64,000 nucleotides of DNA, from NCBI GenBank assembly GCA_016278325.1, contig JADQCB010000001.1, positions 113,777-177,776 of the forward strand, written 5' to 3'. The stretch's first letter is position 1; the number at the start of each line of letters is the position of its first letter. The position numbers and the translations under genes were made by a program. Below the pieces are notes generated by a model. It worked only from the letters and a program-made list of their open reading frames with translations, had not been told where the DNA came from and ran no database searches. Below are positions 37,766 through 46,742 of this stretch, piece after piece. This DNA comes from Actibacterium sp. (GTDB taxonomy: Bacteria; Pseudomonadota; Alphaproteobacteria; Rhodobacterales; Rhodobacteraceae).

Positions 37766-38409
37766 GGTATTTCATGCGGCGCATTCCACTTCTGTGTTCG
37801 GTCCTGCTGGTTTCGGGCTGCTCGGCGCTCGGCGCGCTGGACGAGGCATCGCGGCCGCTGGCGGCCTATGACCTGCAAGCCGCCGGCGCCGGGCCGGTTG
37901 CGCGGGGCGGCGCCTCGGCCGGTGAGCTGGTTGTCGAAAGCCCCGTTGTCGGCGGCGCGCTCGATACCGACCGCATCCTGATCCGCCCCGACCCGCTCGA
38001 GGCGCGCTATCTGCCCGGCGCCCGCTGGACCGATCCGACCGCGGCCATGGTGCAGACCCTGATGGTGCGGCGGCTGGATGCAACCGGCGGGTTCCGTCAT
38101 GTCGGGCGTCGCCCGCTGGGCAGCGCCGGCGATTATGCCCTGCTGAGCGAATTGACCGACCTGCAAGCCGAAGCGTTCGATGACGCCGGAACCGTCACGG
38201 CGCATATCCGTCTCGATGCCAAGCTGCTGCGCGAGGATGACGCCCGAATCCTTGCCGGCCGGGTGTTCGAGGCGTCGGTTCCGGCCGGATCGACCGAGGC
38301 GGCGGATGTCGTGTCCGCCCTGGATCGCGCGATGAGCATGATCCTCGACGATCTGTCGCGCTGGCTCATGCAGCGGCTGGATGTCCCCGTCGCAGCCGCG
38401 CCCGGCTGA
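37762..38409 (+). CDS. ABC-type transport auxiliary lipoprotein (PqiC-like)
   Basis: 215 residues. Lipobox VSGC (Cys at about residue 20) marks an outer-membrane lipoprotein. The domain with LVVESPVVGGALDTDRILIRPDPLEARYLPGARWTDP is typical of the auxiliary lipoprotein that holds the MCE tunnel at the outer membrane. It overlaps mlaD by ATGA and ends the four-gene transporter operon. No mlaA or mlaC gene is present here. Confidence 0.88.
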   Translation: MRYFMRRIPLLCSVLLVSGCSALGALDEASRPLAAYDLQAAGAGPVARGGASAGELVVESPVVGGALDTDRILIRPDPLEARYLPGARWTDPTAAMVQTLMVRRLDATGGFRHVGRRPLGSAGDYALLSELTDLQAEAFDDAGTVTAHIRLDAKLLREDDARILAGRVFEASVPAGSTEAADVVSALDRAMSMILDDLSRWLMQRLDVPVAAAPG

Positions 38410-38546
38410 CCCGGCACCGGGATTGCTCCTGCCTGCCCGGCTCCCGCGTTGAAATTGACCCGGCGGCGCACCGGACCAGGCGAAATCCCGGCCGCCGATC
38501 AGCGGGATCTTGCCGATTCTCGCCCTCCCCTCCCGGCAAGAGGTTA

Positions 38547-38561
38547 ATTTTTGCCAAAAAT
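38547..38561. repeat. AT-rich inverted repeat before the M23 peptidase gene
   Basis: ATTTTT-GCC-AAAAAT with six-base arms, in the 253-base gap between the lipoprotein and M23 genes, about 100 bases before the GTG start. It may be a promoter or operator element. No gene in this gap. Confidence 0.35.
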
Positions 38562-38662
38562 GTTGCGGACAAGCCCCAGCTTGGCCTATCCAACCGGGGG
38601 ATTGCTGGCTCGCGTTGAAAAAGAGCCGCAACATCCGAGGCGAGGCAGACGGGGACGAGATA

Positions 38663-39985
38663 GTGAAATCACCAGTCTTGAGGCGTATGCACGCGGCGCT
38701 TGAGCAGCGACTACCGGAACAGCGCCTTTTCCTTCGCTCCGACAGCGAAACCCGGTTCATCCGGCTGAGATCCGAAACACAGGCATTCGCGATTCTGGGC
38801 TCTGCGGTGGTCATCGCCTGGACGGTGATCGCCACGGCAATCCTGATCATGGACAATATCGGCACCAGCAGCCTGCGCGATCAGGCCCGGCGTGAAACCT
38901 CCACCTACGAACAGCGGTTGAGCGCCGTGGCCGACGAACGCGATGCGATGGCGGCCGAGGCGCGCGCCGCGCGCGAACGGTTCGACCTGGCCATGCGCGA
39001 AGTGTCGAAGATGCAGTCGCGGCTTCTTGCCTCGGAAGAACGTCGCCGCGAACTTGAAACCGGCCTGCGGGTGGTTCAGCGTACCCTGCGCGACACGATG
39101 CTCGAACGCGATGCCGCGCTGAGCCGGGTCGCCGAACTCACCAGCGCGCAGGCCGAAAAGGCGCCGAAATCGGCCGCCGGCGAGCCGCGCGTCGAGGACA
39201 TGAAACAGACGCTGGCCTTTCTCAGCGATGCGCTGCAACGCACCGGGCAGGAACGCGACGAGATGGCCGCCGATGCCGCCGCCGCGCGCGACATGGCCCA
39301 GGCGCTGGATTATGACATCCAGCTCATGAAGGATCGCAACGACCACATTTTCGGCCAGATCGAAGATGCGCTGACGGTCTCGGTCGAGCCGCTGAACGAG
39401 ATGTTCAAGTCCGCCGGGTTGAACCCCAAATCCCTGATCGACCAGGTGCGGCAGAGCTATTCCGGCCAGGGCGGCCCGCTGACGCCGATCAGCTTTTCGA
39501 CCAAGGGCCAGCCGCCGAGTGCCGACAGCCTGCATGCCAACGAAATCCTCGGCAGGCTCGATCGGCTGAACCTGTATCGGATCGCGGCCGATAAGGTGCC
39601 CTTCTCGGAGCCGCTGAATTCCTCCTACCGGTTCACCAGCCCGTTCGGACAGCGCTGGGGCAGGATGCACGAGGGGATCGACGTCGCCGCCGGCTATGGC
39701 ACGCCGATTCTTGCCACCGCCGACGGCGTGGTAACCTTTGCGGGCTGGTCCAACGGCTATGGGCGCCTCGTCAAGATCCGGCACGCCTTCGGAATGGAAA
39801 CCCGCTATGGGCATATGTCAAAACTTCGCGTGAAGGTCGGGCAGAGGGTCTCGCGCGGGGACCGTATCGGTGATATGGGGAATTCCGGACGGTCCACCGG
39901 AACCCATCTTCACTATGAGGTTCGCGTCAACGACAATCCCGTCAACCCGATGACCTATATCAAGGCAGCCAGAGATGTTTTCTAA
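38663..39985 (+). CDS. M23-family peptidoglycan endopeptidase (DipM/LmdC-like)
   Basis: 440 residues from a GTG start after GGGGAC; an ATG at 38687 is an alternative. One membrane helix (about residues 40-62, AFAILGSAVVIAWTVIATAIL), a coiled coil (about 70-215), then a C-terminal LytM domain with Zn motifs GRMHEGIDVAAGYG, METRYGHMSK and GTHLHYEVRVN. Metal ligands H, D and HxH are all present, so it is probably an active enzyme. It overlaps the bactofilin gene by 11 bases. Such pairs shape the cell wall in a position set by bactofilin. Confidence 0.9.
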   Translation: MKSPVLRRMHAALEQRLPEQRLFLRSDSETRFIRLRSETQAFAILGSAVVIAWTVIATAILIMDNIGTSSLRDQARRETSTYEQRLSAVADERDAMAAEARAARERFDLAMREVSKMQSRLLASEERRRELETGLRVVQRTLRDTMLERDAALSRVAELTSAQAEKAPKSAAGEPRVEDMKQTLAFLSDALQRTGQERDEMAADAAAARDMAQALDYDIQLMKDRNDHIFGQIEDALTVSVEPLNEMFKSAGLNPKSLIDQVRQSYSGQGGPLTPISFSTKGQPPSADSLHANEILGRLDRLNLYRIAADKVPFSEPLNSSYRFTSPFGQRWGRMHEGIDVAAGYGTPILATADGVVTFAGWSNGYGRLVKIRHAFGMETRYGHMSKLRVKVGQRVSRGDRIGDMGNSGRSTGTHLHYEVRVNDNPVNPMTYIKAARDVF

Positions 39986-40514
39986 AAGCAGGATCAATGA
40001 GCCCGGCCCCAAAGCCGGAGAAGCGGAGAAGTCCAGTATGCCCGAGCCCGCCACGACACCGGCACCGTCCGGGGACAAGTCCACCTCTGCCAAGCCCAAG
40101 CCGCCGGCATCGGTGCTGTCCTCGGACCTGACGATCACCGGAAATGTGCGGACCACGGGCGACGTTCAGGTTGAAGGCACCGTCGAAGGCGATATTCGCG
40201 CGCATCTTCTGACCGTGGGCGAAGGGGCGACCATCAAGGGCGAAATCGTCGCCGATGACGTGGTGGTGAACGGCCGCATCGTCGGCCGCGTTCGCGGGTT
40301 GAAGGTGCGGCTGACCTCGACCGCGCGGGTCGAAGGCGACATCATCCACAAGACCATCGCGATCGAAAGCGGCGCCCATTTCGAAGGCTCGGTCCAGCGC
40401 CAGGAAGACCCGCTCAGCAAGGACGGCAACGCCCAGAAACCGGCGGCCGGCCAGCAACAGCCGGCCACGGCCACCGCCCCGACCGCCCGGACGAGCGAGG
40501 CAAAGCAGGGCTGA
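39975..40514 (+). CDS. Bactofilin (polymer-forming cytoskeletal protein)
   Basis: 179 residues. The central DUF583 beta-helix (about residues 50-145: DLTITGNVRTTGDVQVEGTVEGDI...GRVRGLKVRLTSTARVEGDII) is flanked by low-complexity tails rich in Pro, Lys, Ala and Gln. It begins inside the M23 peptidase gene with an 11-base overlap, an arrangement that couples their translation. Bactofilin polymers probably recruit the peptidase. A strong terminator follows. Confidence 0.92.
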   Translation: MFSKSRINEPGPKAGEAEKSSMPEPATTPAPSGDKSTSAKPKPPASVLSSDLTITGNVRTTGDVQVEGTVEGDIRAHLLTVGEGATIKGEIVADDVVVNGRIVGRVRGLKVRLTSTARVEGDIIHKTIAIESGAHFEGSVQRQEDPLSKDGNAQKPAAGQQQPATATAPTARTSEAKQG

Positions 40515-40539
40515 CCGGCTTTTCTCATGCGGGAACCCG

Positions 40540-40568
40540 GGGCATCGTCATCGGCGATGCCCTTTTTT
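40540..40568 (+). terminator. Rho-independent terminator after bactofilin
   Basis: GGGCATCG / CGATGCCC (40540-40547 and 40555-40562), 7-base loop, followed by six Ts. Confidence 0.85.
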
Positions 40569-40685
40569 CGTGGCCGCGCCGCGTGGCACCCGACGCCCTG
40601 CACGGCACATCCTCCGGGATCACCGGGGATCGGCACACCGATTGACACTTTCGCTTTGGCGACGAAGCGCGTAAACGCAGCCGGT

Positions 40686-41498
40686 ATGAGCACCCAGACC
40701 CCTCCGGGCGAGCGTATCGCCAAGCATCTCGCACGGGCCGGCATCGCCTCGCGGCGCGCGGCAGAGCGGATGATAGAAGCCGGGCGGGTTACCGTGAACG
40801 GCCGGAAAATCGACAGCCCGGCGCTCAATGTCACCGGAAAGGACCGGATCGCGGTGGACGGCAAGGCGCTGGCCTCGCCCGCGCCGCCGCGCCTGTGGCT
40901 CTATCACAAGCCCCCCGGCCTGGTGACGACCGAGAAGGACGAAAAGGGCCGCGACACGGTTTTCGCCGCCTTGCCCGAGGACATGCCCCGGGTGATGTCG
41001 GTGGGCCGGCTGGATCTCAATTCCGAGGGGCTTTTGCTGCTGACCAATGACGGCGGCATCAAGCGGCGGCTCGAGCTGCCCTCGACCGGGTGGCTGCGAC
41101 GCTACCGTGTCCGCGTCAAGGGCGCGCCCGACGACAAGGCGCTGGACCCGTTGCGCAAGGGGATCACCGTGGACGGCGAAAGATTCCAGCCGATGGAAAT
41201 TCGCCTGGACCGGCAACAGGGCGCCAATGCCTGGCTGACCGTCGGTATCCGCGAGGGCCGCAACCGCGAGGTGCGCCGCGCGATGGAGGCCGTGGGCCTC
41301 ACCGTCAACCGCCTTATCCGCATCAGCTATGGGCCGTTCCAGCTGGGCGATCTCAAACCCGGCGCGGTGGAAGAGGTGCGCGCGCGCGTGCTGCGCGACC
41401 AGCTGGGGCTGGACAAGGATGCCGCCGGCAAGACGGGCACGGCGCGCCGGTCGCCGAAAGCGCGCAACCGGCGCAAACCGGGCCCTGCCCGTTCATGA
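40686..41498 (+). CDS. rluB: 23S rRNA pseudouridine synthase RluB-like
   Basis: 270 residues. N-terminal S4 RNA-binding domain (ERIAKHLARAGIASRRAAERMIEAGRVTVNG), then the RsuA/RluB catalytic domain with SVGRLDLNSEGLLLLTNDG (catalytic Asp). GIREGRNREVRRAMEAVG is the RluB/RluE signature. A Lys/Arg-rich C-terminal tail of about 30 residues. ATG 40686 gives the usual start; no strong ribosome binding site is visible. Among RluB, RluE and RsuA, RluB fits best, but the exact target base is an inference. Confidence 0.88.
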   Translation: MSTQTPPGERIAKHLARAGIASRRAAERMIEAGRVTVNGRKIDSPALNVTGKDRIAVDGKALASPAPPRLWLYHKPPGLVTTEKDEKGRDTVFAALPEDMPRVMSVGRLDLNSEGLLLLTNDGGIKRRLELPSTGWLRRYRVRVKGAPDDKALDPLRKGITVDGERFQPMEIRLDRQQGANAWLTVGIREGRNREVRRAMEAVGLTVNRLIRISYGPFQLGDLKPGAVEEVRARVLRDQLGLDKDAAGKTGTARRSPKARNRRKPGPARS

Positions 41499-41584
41499 AC
41501 CGACCGCGCAGGGCCGGATCGCCCCGGTCCTGAAAGACATCGGATTGCCCCCATCCCTTTTCATTCGGACCAGGGTGCGATGTT

Positions 41585-42658
41585 TCAGCGGCTGAGCCCG
41601 CCATGCAGTGTCGGGATGTCCAGCGCCGGAAACCCGTAATGGCGCAGCCAGCGCAGGTCGGATTCGAAGAAGGCGCGCAGATCCGGGATCCCGTATTTCA
41701 GCATCGCCAGCCGGTCGATCCCGATACCGAAGGCAAAGCCCTGCCATTGTTGCGGGTCGATGCCGCCGGCCTCCAGCACCTTGGGGTGCACCATGCCGCT
41801 GCCCAGGATCTCCATCCAGTCGTCGCCTTCGCCCAGCTTCAGGCTGCCACCGTCCCAGGAACAGCGGATATCGACCTCGGCCGACGGCTCGGTGAATGGA
41901 AAATGCGAGGCGCGAAAGCGGATTTCCACCTCGTCAACCTCGAAGAAGGCGCGGCAGAATTCCTCCAGCACCCATTTCAGGTTGGCCATGCTGATGTCGC
42001 GCCCGACGGCCAGCCCCTCGACCTGATGGAACATCGGGGTGTGGGTCTGGTCCATGTCCATGCGATAGACGCGGCCCGGCGCGATGATCCGGATTGGCGC
42101 GCCCTGCGCCTGCATCGCGCGGATCTGCACCGGGCTGGTATGGGTGCGCAGCACATGCGGCGGACGGGTGTCGCCCGGCGCGCGCGACATGAAGAACGTG
42201 TCATGCTCCTGCCGGGCGGGGTGCTCGGGCGGAATGTTCAACGCATCGAAATTGTACCAGTCGGATTCGATCTGCGGCCCCTCGGCCACGGCAAATCCCA
42301 TATCGGCGAAGATCGCGGTGATCTCTTCGGTGACCTGGCTGACCGGATGGATCGAGCCCTGCCGACGCGGCCGGCCCGGCAGGGTCACGTCCAGCCATTC
42401 GTTGCGCAGCCGTTCCTCCAGCGCCGCATCGGCAAGGGCCGCCTTGCGCGCGGCCAGGGCGCTGGTGATCTCGTTCTTCAGGGCGTTGAGCTTCGGTCCC
42501 GCCACCTGGCGTTCCTCGGGGCTCATCCGGCCCAGCTCGCGCATCTTCAGGCTGATCTCGCCCTTCTTGCCGATCGCCTGCACGCGCAGATCCTCCAACG
42601 CGGCCTCGTCTTCGGCATCGGCGATCTTCGCCAGATATTTTTCCTTAAGATCGTCCAT
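41585..42658 (-). CDS. pheS: Phenylalanine-tRNA ligase alpha subunit
   Basis: 357 residues. N-terminal coiled-coil arm ([18 protein letters not shown]), then the class II core with motif 2 [13 protein letters not shown]...[21 protein letters not shown], the Phe-site region [10 protein letters not shown] and motif 3 [21 protein letters not shown] 42658 follows AGGGGA; an in-frame ATG 24 bases earlier is less likely. pheT is not adjacent within the window. rplT lies upstream. Confidence 0.96.
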   Translation of the reverse strand: MDDLKEKYLAKIADAEDEAALEDLRVQAIGKKGEISLKMRELGRMSPEERQVAGPKLNALKNEITSALAARKAALADAALEERLRNEWLDVTLPGRPRRQGSIHPVSQVTEEITAIFADMGFAVAEGPQIESDWYNFDALNIPPEHPARQEHDTFFMSRAPGDTRPPHVLRTHTSPVQIRAMQAQGAPIRIIAPGRVYRMDMDQTHTPMFHQVEGLAVGRDISMANLKWVLEEFCRAFFEVDEVEIRFRASHFPFTEPSAEVDIRCSWDGGSLKLGEGDDWMEILGSGMVHPKVLEAGGIDPQQWQGFAFGIGIDRLAMLKYGIPDLRAFFESDLRWLRHYGFPALDIPTLHGGLSR

Positions 42659-42754
42659 GACAATCCCCTGATGCTTGGTCACGTCCTGCTAGCCGCGCAG
42701 CCGCACGATTGCAAGCCGGGGCGGGCAGCGCGAGCGGGCGAACGGGCAATGCCG

Positions 42755-42785
42755 AAAAGGAAAGGGGCCGCCCCTGGGCGACCCC
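42755..42785 (-). terminator. Terminator of rpmI-rplT
   Basis: On the minus strand GGGGTCGCC / GGCGGCCCC (one G-U pair) around a CAGG loop, followed by TTTCCTTTT. It lies 27 bases after the rplT stop. Confidence 0.8.
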
Positions 42786-42811
42786 TGGAAAACCCGCTTC
42801 GACGGCGGAAT

Positions 42812-43177
42812 TCAGGCAGGCAGGGCCGCCTTCGCCTTTTCGACGATGGCGCCGAACGCCTCGGGCTCGTTCACCGCGAGATCGGCCAGAACCTTGCGGT
42901 CCACCTCGATGCCGGCATTGCTCAGCCCGTTGATGAAGCGGCTGTAGGTCAGCGCCTCGTCATGGCTGCGCACCGCGGCGTTGATCCGCTGGATCCACAA
43001 GGCACGGAAGCTGCGCTTGCGCTGTTTGCGGTCGCGCGTGGCATACTGGTTTGCCTTGTCGACGGCCTGCGTGGCGGTCTTGAAATTCCGGCTGCGGCTG
43101 CCGTAATAGCCCTTGGCGGATTTCAGGACCTTCTTGTGACGGGCGTGGGTGGTCGTTCCACCTTTTACTCGGGACAT
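42812..43177 (-). CDS. rplT: 50S ribosomal protein L20
   Basis: 121 residues, full length. [23 protein letters not shown] at the start and [28 protein letters not shown] at the end are diagnostic. It binds 23S rRNA early in 50S assembly. It follows rpmI by 13 bases. Confidence 0.98.
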   Translation of the reverse strand: MSRVKGGTTTHARHKKVLKSAKGYYGSRSRNFKTATQAVDKANQYATRDRKQRKRSFRALWIQRINAAVRSHDEALTYSRFINGLSNAGIEVDRKVLADLAVNEPEAFGAIVEKAKAALPA

Positions 43178-43190
43178 GGTTCAGGCCTCC

Positions 43191-43391
43191 TTAGCGGTCG
43201 TAGGGCATGTAGGATTTGACGATCCTGGCATCCTGATCGGACAGCACCGTGGTCCCCCGCGCGTTGCGGATGAATTTGCGGGTGCGCTTGATCATGCCGT
43301 GCCGCTTGCCGGCCTGACCGGCCAGGACCTTGCCTGTCGCGGTCACCTTGAAGCGCTTCTTCGCGCTTGCCTTCGTTTTCATCTTGGGCAT
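43191..43391 (-). CDS. rpmI: 50S ribosomal protein L35
   Basis: 66 residues, from [21 protein letters not shown] to the C-terminal VKSYMPYDR, typical for L35. GAGGAGTCGGAA precedes the ATG at 43391. infC, which comes before rpmI in many bacteria, is not here, as is common in alphaproteobacteria. Confidence 0.97.
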   Translation of the reverse strand: MPKMKTKASAKKRFKVTATGKVLAGQAGKRHGMIKRTRKFIRNARGTTVLSDQDARIVKSYMPYDR

Positions 43392-43466
43392 TTCCGACTC
43401 CTCGGTTGGACGGTTCTGACGCGACTCGGCATGCCACACGAGCCGGACGCGCCGGTTGGAGCCGGT

Positions 43467-43495
43467 CGTATAGGACGCCGGCAATTCCCTGGCAA
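43467..43495 (-). promoter_or_regulatory. Promoter of rpmI-rplT
   Basis: On the minus strand TTGCCA (43495-43490), 17-base spacer, TATACG (43472-43467). Matches five and four of six to consensus. The leader to rpmI would be about 70 bases. Confidence 0.6.
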
Positions 43496-43500
43496 GGGGG

Positions 43501-43725
43501 TCAGTTCAGAAACCGGGCGAAAACCCGTGCGAAGGCATGCGGCACGTCCTGCACCCCGTAGCCACCGGGCGTGGTCATCACCGCGTAGACGATGCAGATG
43601 CCCGCCGCGATGAAAAGCAGCGCCGCACTGCGCGGCGCGCGCCCCTCGGAATAGGCGCTCAGAAGGGCCGGCACGGCAAGCGCGGCAAGGACGATACCGC
43701 CGACAAGGAAGAAATCGGATCCCAT
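43501..43725 (-). CDS. Small membrane protein of unknown function
   Basis: 74 residues. Two or three hydrophobic segments: [21 protein letters not shown] (residues 4-24) and [18 protein letters not shown] (about 34-51). I know similar short membrane proteins next to rpmI in other Rhodobacterales, but no function. ATG 43725 follows GGGGGG; the frame extends seven codons further upstream without a better site. It lies 31 bases downstream of pyk and may be in its transcript. Confidence 0.75.
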   Translation of the reverse strand: MGSDFFLVGGIVLAALAVPALLSAYSEGRAPRSAALLFIAAGICIVYAVMTTPGGYGVQDVPHAFARVFARFLN

Positions 43726-43756
43726 ATGCCCCCCTTTCGGGTGCAAAGATGGGCCA

Positions 43757-45202
43757 TTATTCGGGATCCGCGCGGAAAATCAATCTTTCTTCGCAGGGCG
43801 CCACGCGCAGGATGTTGGTCGAGCCGGGCACGTTGAACGGAATCCCGGCAGTCACCACGATCTGGTCGCTTTCATCGGCGAATCCGCCCTCGCGCGCGGC
43901 CCGGGCGGCGGCGACGACGGCCATCTTGAAGCGTTCCACGTCACCGGCGAAGAAACAGTTGATACCCCATGTCAGGCATAGCCGGCGGCCCACCGCGGCG
44001 AAGGGCGTCAGGGCAAGGATCGGCACGCGCGGGCGTTCACGCGCGACAAGCTCGGCGGTGGTCCCGGAATGGGTGAAACAGCAGATCGCCTTGATGTCGG
44101 CGGTTTCGGCAATCTCGCGCGCGGCCGAGACGATCCCCCCCGCCACGCCGGGCCGCGGCACCCCGCGGCTGGCCTCGATCATATCACGATAGGTCGGGTC
44201 GGTTTCGATCTCGACGGCCACGGCGTTCATCGTCGTCACCGCCTCGACCGGATAGTCGCCCGCCGCGGATTCGGCCGAAAGCATGACCGCATCGGCGCCC
44301 TCATAGATCGCGGTGGCCACGTCGGACACCTCGGCCCGGGTCGGAACCGGGCTTTCGATCATGCTTTCCAGCATCTGGGTGGCCACGATGACCGGTTTGG
44401 CTGCATTGCGACAGGCCCCGACCAGGCGCTTCTGGATCGGCGGCACGTTCTGCACCGGCAACTCCACCCCCAGATCGCCGCGCGCGACCATGATGCCATC
44501 GCTCACCGCAAGGATCGCGTCGAATGCCTTGACCGCGGCCGGTTTCTCGATCTTCGACAGGACTGCGGCGCGACCGCGGACCAGGTCGCGCGCCTGCTCG
44601 ACATCCTCGGGGCGTTGCACGAAGGACAGGGCCAGCCAGTCGACCCCGAGATCGCAGACGAATTCCAGATCCTTGCGGTCCTTGTCCGACAGCGCGGCGA
44701 CCGGCAGAACCACGTCGGGCACGTTGACCCCTTTGCGGTTCGAAATCGTGCCGCCCGTCATTACCGTGCATTCGGCGAAATCGGCACCGCAGCTTTCAAC
44801 CCGCAGGCGGATCTTGCCGTCATTGACCAATATGGTCGAGCCGGGCTCCAGCGCCTCGAAGATCTCGCCATGCGGCAGGCAGACACGGGTGGAATCGCCC
44901 TCGGTCGGGTCCAGGTCAAACCGAAAGCGCTCTCCCTCGACCAGTTCCTCGCTGTCGCCGGCAAAGACGCCACAGCGCAGCTTCGGCCCCTGAAGATCGG
45001 CCAGGATCGCGACCGGGCGGCCGACATCATTTTCGATCTGGCGGATGATCTGATGGCGTTCGCGGATCTCGTCATGCGAGCCGTGGCTCATGTTCAGGCG
45101 GAACACGTCAGCCCCGGCCTCGAACAGGGCACGGATCATTTCATAGTCGCTTGAAGCCGGGCCAAGGGTGGCGACGATCTTGACATTTCGAAGGCGTCTC
45201 AT
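43757..45202 (-). CDS. pyk: Pyruvate kinase
   Basis: 481 residues, full length. It converts phosphoenolpyruvate and ADP to pyruvate and ATP. Signatures: RNVKIVATLGPASSDYEMIRALFEAGADVFRLNMSHG, the active-site region VLSKIEKPAAV (catalytic Lys) and IMVARGDLGVELP, with K+ and Mg sites intact, and VATQMLESMIESPVPTRAEVSDVATAIYEGADAVMLSAESA. ATG 45202 (MRRLRN) fits the family; an ATG 12 bases upstream is possible. It is divergent from the DUF1244 gene. Confidence 0.96.
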   Translation of the reverse strand: MRRLRNVKIVATLGPASSDYEMIRALFEAGADVFRLNMSHGSHDEIRERHQIIRQIENDVGRPVAILADLQGPKLRCGVFAGDSEELVEGERFRFDLDPTEGDSTRVCLPHGEIFEALEPGSTILVNDGKIRLRVESCGADFAECTVMTGGTISNRKGVNVPDVVLPVAALSDKDRKDLEFVCDLGVDWLALSFVQRPEDVEQARDLVRGRAAVLSKIEKPAAVKAFDAILAVSDGIMVARGDLGVELPVQNVPPIQKRLVGACRNAAKPVIVATQMLESMIESPVPTRAEVSDVATAIYEGADAVMLSAESAAGDYPVEAVTTMNAVAVEIETDPTYRDMIEASRGVPRPGVAGGIVSAAREIAETADIKAICCFTHSGTTAELVARERPRVPILALTPFAAVGRRLCLTWGINCFFAGDVERFKMAVVAAARAAREGGFADESDQIVVTAGIPFNVPGSTNILRVAPCEERLIFRADPE

Positions 45203-45265
45203 GTGGGGCGTCATTTCTTTCGGCTATGCGGCGCTTTGCGCGCGGGGCGATGGATTTGCCCCGTT

Positions 45266-45292
45266 GTTATACGCTAACATGGCACGAGGCAA
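45266..45292 (-). promoter_or_regulatory. Possible pyk promoter
   Basis: On the minus strand TTGCCT (45292-45287), 15 bases, TATAAC (45271-45266). The -10 is good, the spacer short. The 294-base region 45203-45496 between pyk and DUF1244 contains no other feature I can support. Confidence 0.4.
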
Positions 45293-45496
45293 CTGGCGCC
45301 ATGCCGTGGATCACGCAAGACCGACAGGCGATCGGCGAACCGGTGGCCACAGACCTGGCGGATGGCGGCGGTCATCCTGGCGCCCCGCGGCCCGCATCGC
45401 GGAGCGATTGCCACCGGCACGGGCCGGAAAACCGGCCTCGATCCTTGACGAAGCGCCGGGGAAGGCCAACCTTGGGCGTAAAAGGAGACCCCGGCC

Positions 45497-45811
45497 ATGG
45501 ATGAAACGACCCGCACCGAACTGGAGGCCGCAGCCTTTCGCCGGCTGCGCCAGCACCTGATGGAGGACCGGCCCGATGTCGAGAATATCGACCTCATGAA
45601 CATGGCCGGGTTCTGCCGCAACTGCCTGTCGCGCTGGTATCAGGAGGCCGCCAACGCGCGCGGTATCGAAATGGACAAGGCCCGGGCGCGCGAAATCTTT
45701 TACGGCATGCCCTATGACGACTGGAAGGCGCGCAGCCATACCGAAGCAAGCCCCGAAAAGCAGGCGGCGTTCGAAAAGGCCTTTGCCGAGAATGTGGGCA
45801 ACAAGGGCTGA
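45497..45811 (+). CDS. DUF1244-family protein
   Basis: 104 residues of a conserved family of unknown function found across alpha- and gammaproteobacteria. The signature is VENIDLMNMAGFCRNCLSRWYQEAANARG, with a CxxC pair that could bind metal, and YGMPYDDWKARSH. AAAGGAG precedes the ATG. It stands beside pyk, divergently. Confidence 0.9.
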   Translation: MDETTRTELEAAAFRRLRQHLMEDRPDVENIDLMNMAGFCRNCLSRWYQEAANARGIEMDKARAREIFYGMPYDDWKARSHTEASPEKQAAFEKAFAENVGNKG

Positions 45812-45847
45812 ACGCTCAAGGCGCGACCATGACAGGCAACAGTCCGG

Positions 45848-45868
45848 CCGGCCCGGCCTGCGGGCCGG
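45848..45868. terminator. Bidirectional hairpin between DUF1244 and the transaminase gene
   Basis: CCGGCCC-GGCCTGC-GGGCCGG with 7-base arms, ending directly at the transaminase stop codon. No T-run on either side; a weak shared terminator. Confidence 0.4.
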
Positions 45869-46729
45869 TCAGACCGCCGCCTTGCGGATCTCGTCGATAT
45901 AGATCTCGCGCAGGCGGCGGGTGAAGGGGCCCGGCGTGCCATCGCCCAGCGCGACCCCGTCGATCGTGACCACCGGCATGACAAAGGCCGAGGCCGATGT
46001 GATGAAGGCTTCGTCCGCCTGCTTGGCCTCTTCCAGACTGAACGCGCGTTCTTCCACCTCGAACTGTGCTTCGCGGGCAAAGCGCAACACCGCGGCGCGG
46101 GTGATTCCGTGCAGGATCTCGTTGCCCAGATGGCGCGTGATGATCCTGCCATCCTTGATGATATGGGCATTGTTGCTGGTGCCCTCGGTCACCAGCCCGT
46201 CCTCGACCATCCAGGCATCGTCGGCACCGGCGGCCTTGGCCATCATCTTGCCCATCGACGGATAGAGCAGCTGAACCGTCTTGATGTCACGCCGGCCCCA
46301 GCGGATGTCGTCGATCGAGATCACCGCGATCCCGGTCCGTGCAGCGGGGCTATCGACCAGCGCCTTCGCCTGGGGAAACAGCACGACCGTGGGTGGCGTG
46401 GTTTCGGGATCGGGGAAAACGAAATCGCGGTCTGGCGGCGCACCGCGCGTGATCTGAAGATAGATCATCCCCTCGTCCAGGTCATTTCGCCGCACCAGTT
46501 CGCGGTGAATCTCCAGCAGCTTGTCGCTCGACATCGGCGCGGCCATGTCGAGCGCAGCCAGCGACCGCTCCAGCCGCGCGGCATGACCCGCGAAATCCAG
46601 CAGCTTGCCGCCGATGACCGATGTCACCTCGTAAACCGCGTCGGCCATCAGGAAGCCGCGGTCGAATACCGACACGCGCGCCTCTTGCTCGGGCACATAG
46701 TCCCCGTTCACATATACAATACGGCTCAT
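45869..46729 (-). CDS. D-amino-acid transaminase
   Basis: 286-residue class IV PLP aminotransferase. MSRIVYVNGDYVPEQEARVSVFDRGFLMADAVYEV is the typical D-alanine-aminotransferase start. PLP Lys in DIKTVQLLYPSMGKMMAKAAGADDAWMVEDGLVTEGTSNNA. Acts on D-amino acids such as D-Ala and D-Glu. The start follows GGGGAG. It is 13 bases downstream of dgcA, so the three genes dgcN-dgcA-transaminase form one operon for D-amino-acid use. A branched-chain (L-type) transaminase is less likely. Confidence 0.88.
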   Translation of the reverse strand: MSRIVYVNGDYVPEQEARVSVFDRGFLMADAVYEVTSVIGGKLLDFAGHAARLERSLAALDMAAPMSSDKLLEIHRELVRRNDLDEGMIYLQITRGAPPDRDFVFPDPETTPPTVVLFPQAKALVDSPAARTGIAVISIDDIRWGRRDIKTVQLLYPSMGKMMAKAAGADDAWMVEDGLVTEGTSNNAHIIKDGRIITRHLGNEILHGITRAAVLRFAREAQFEVEERAFSLEEAKQADEAFITSASAFVMPVVTIDGVALGDGTPGPFTRRLREIYIDEIRKAAV

Positions 46730-46742
46730 CGCCAGTTCTCCC

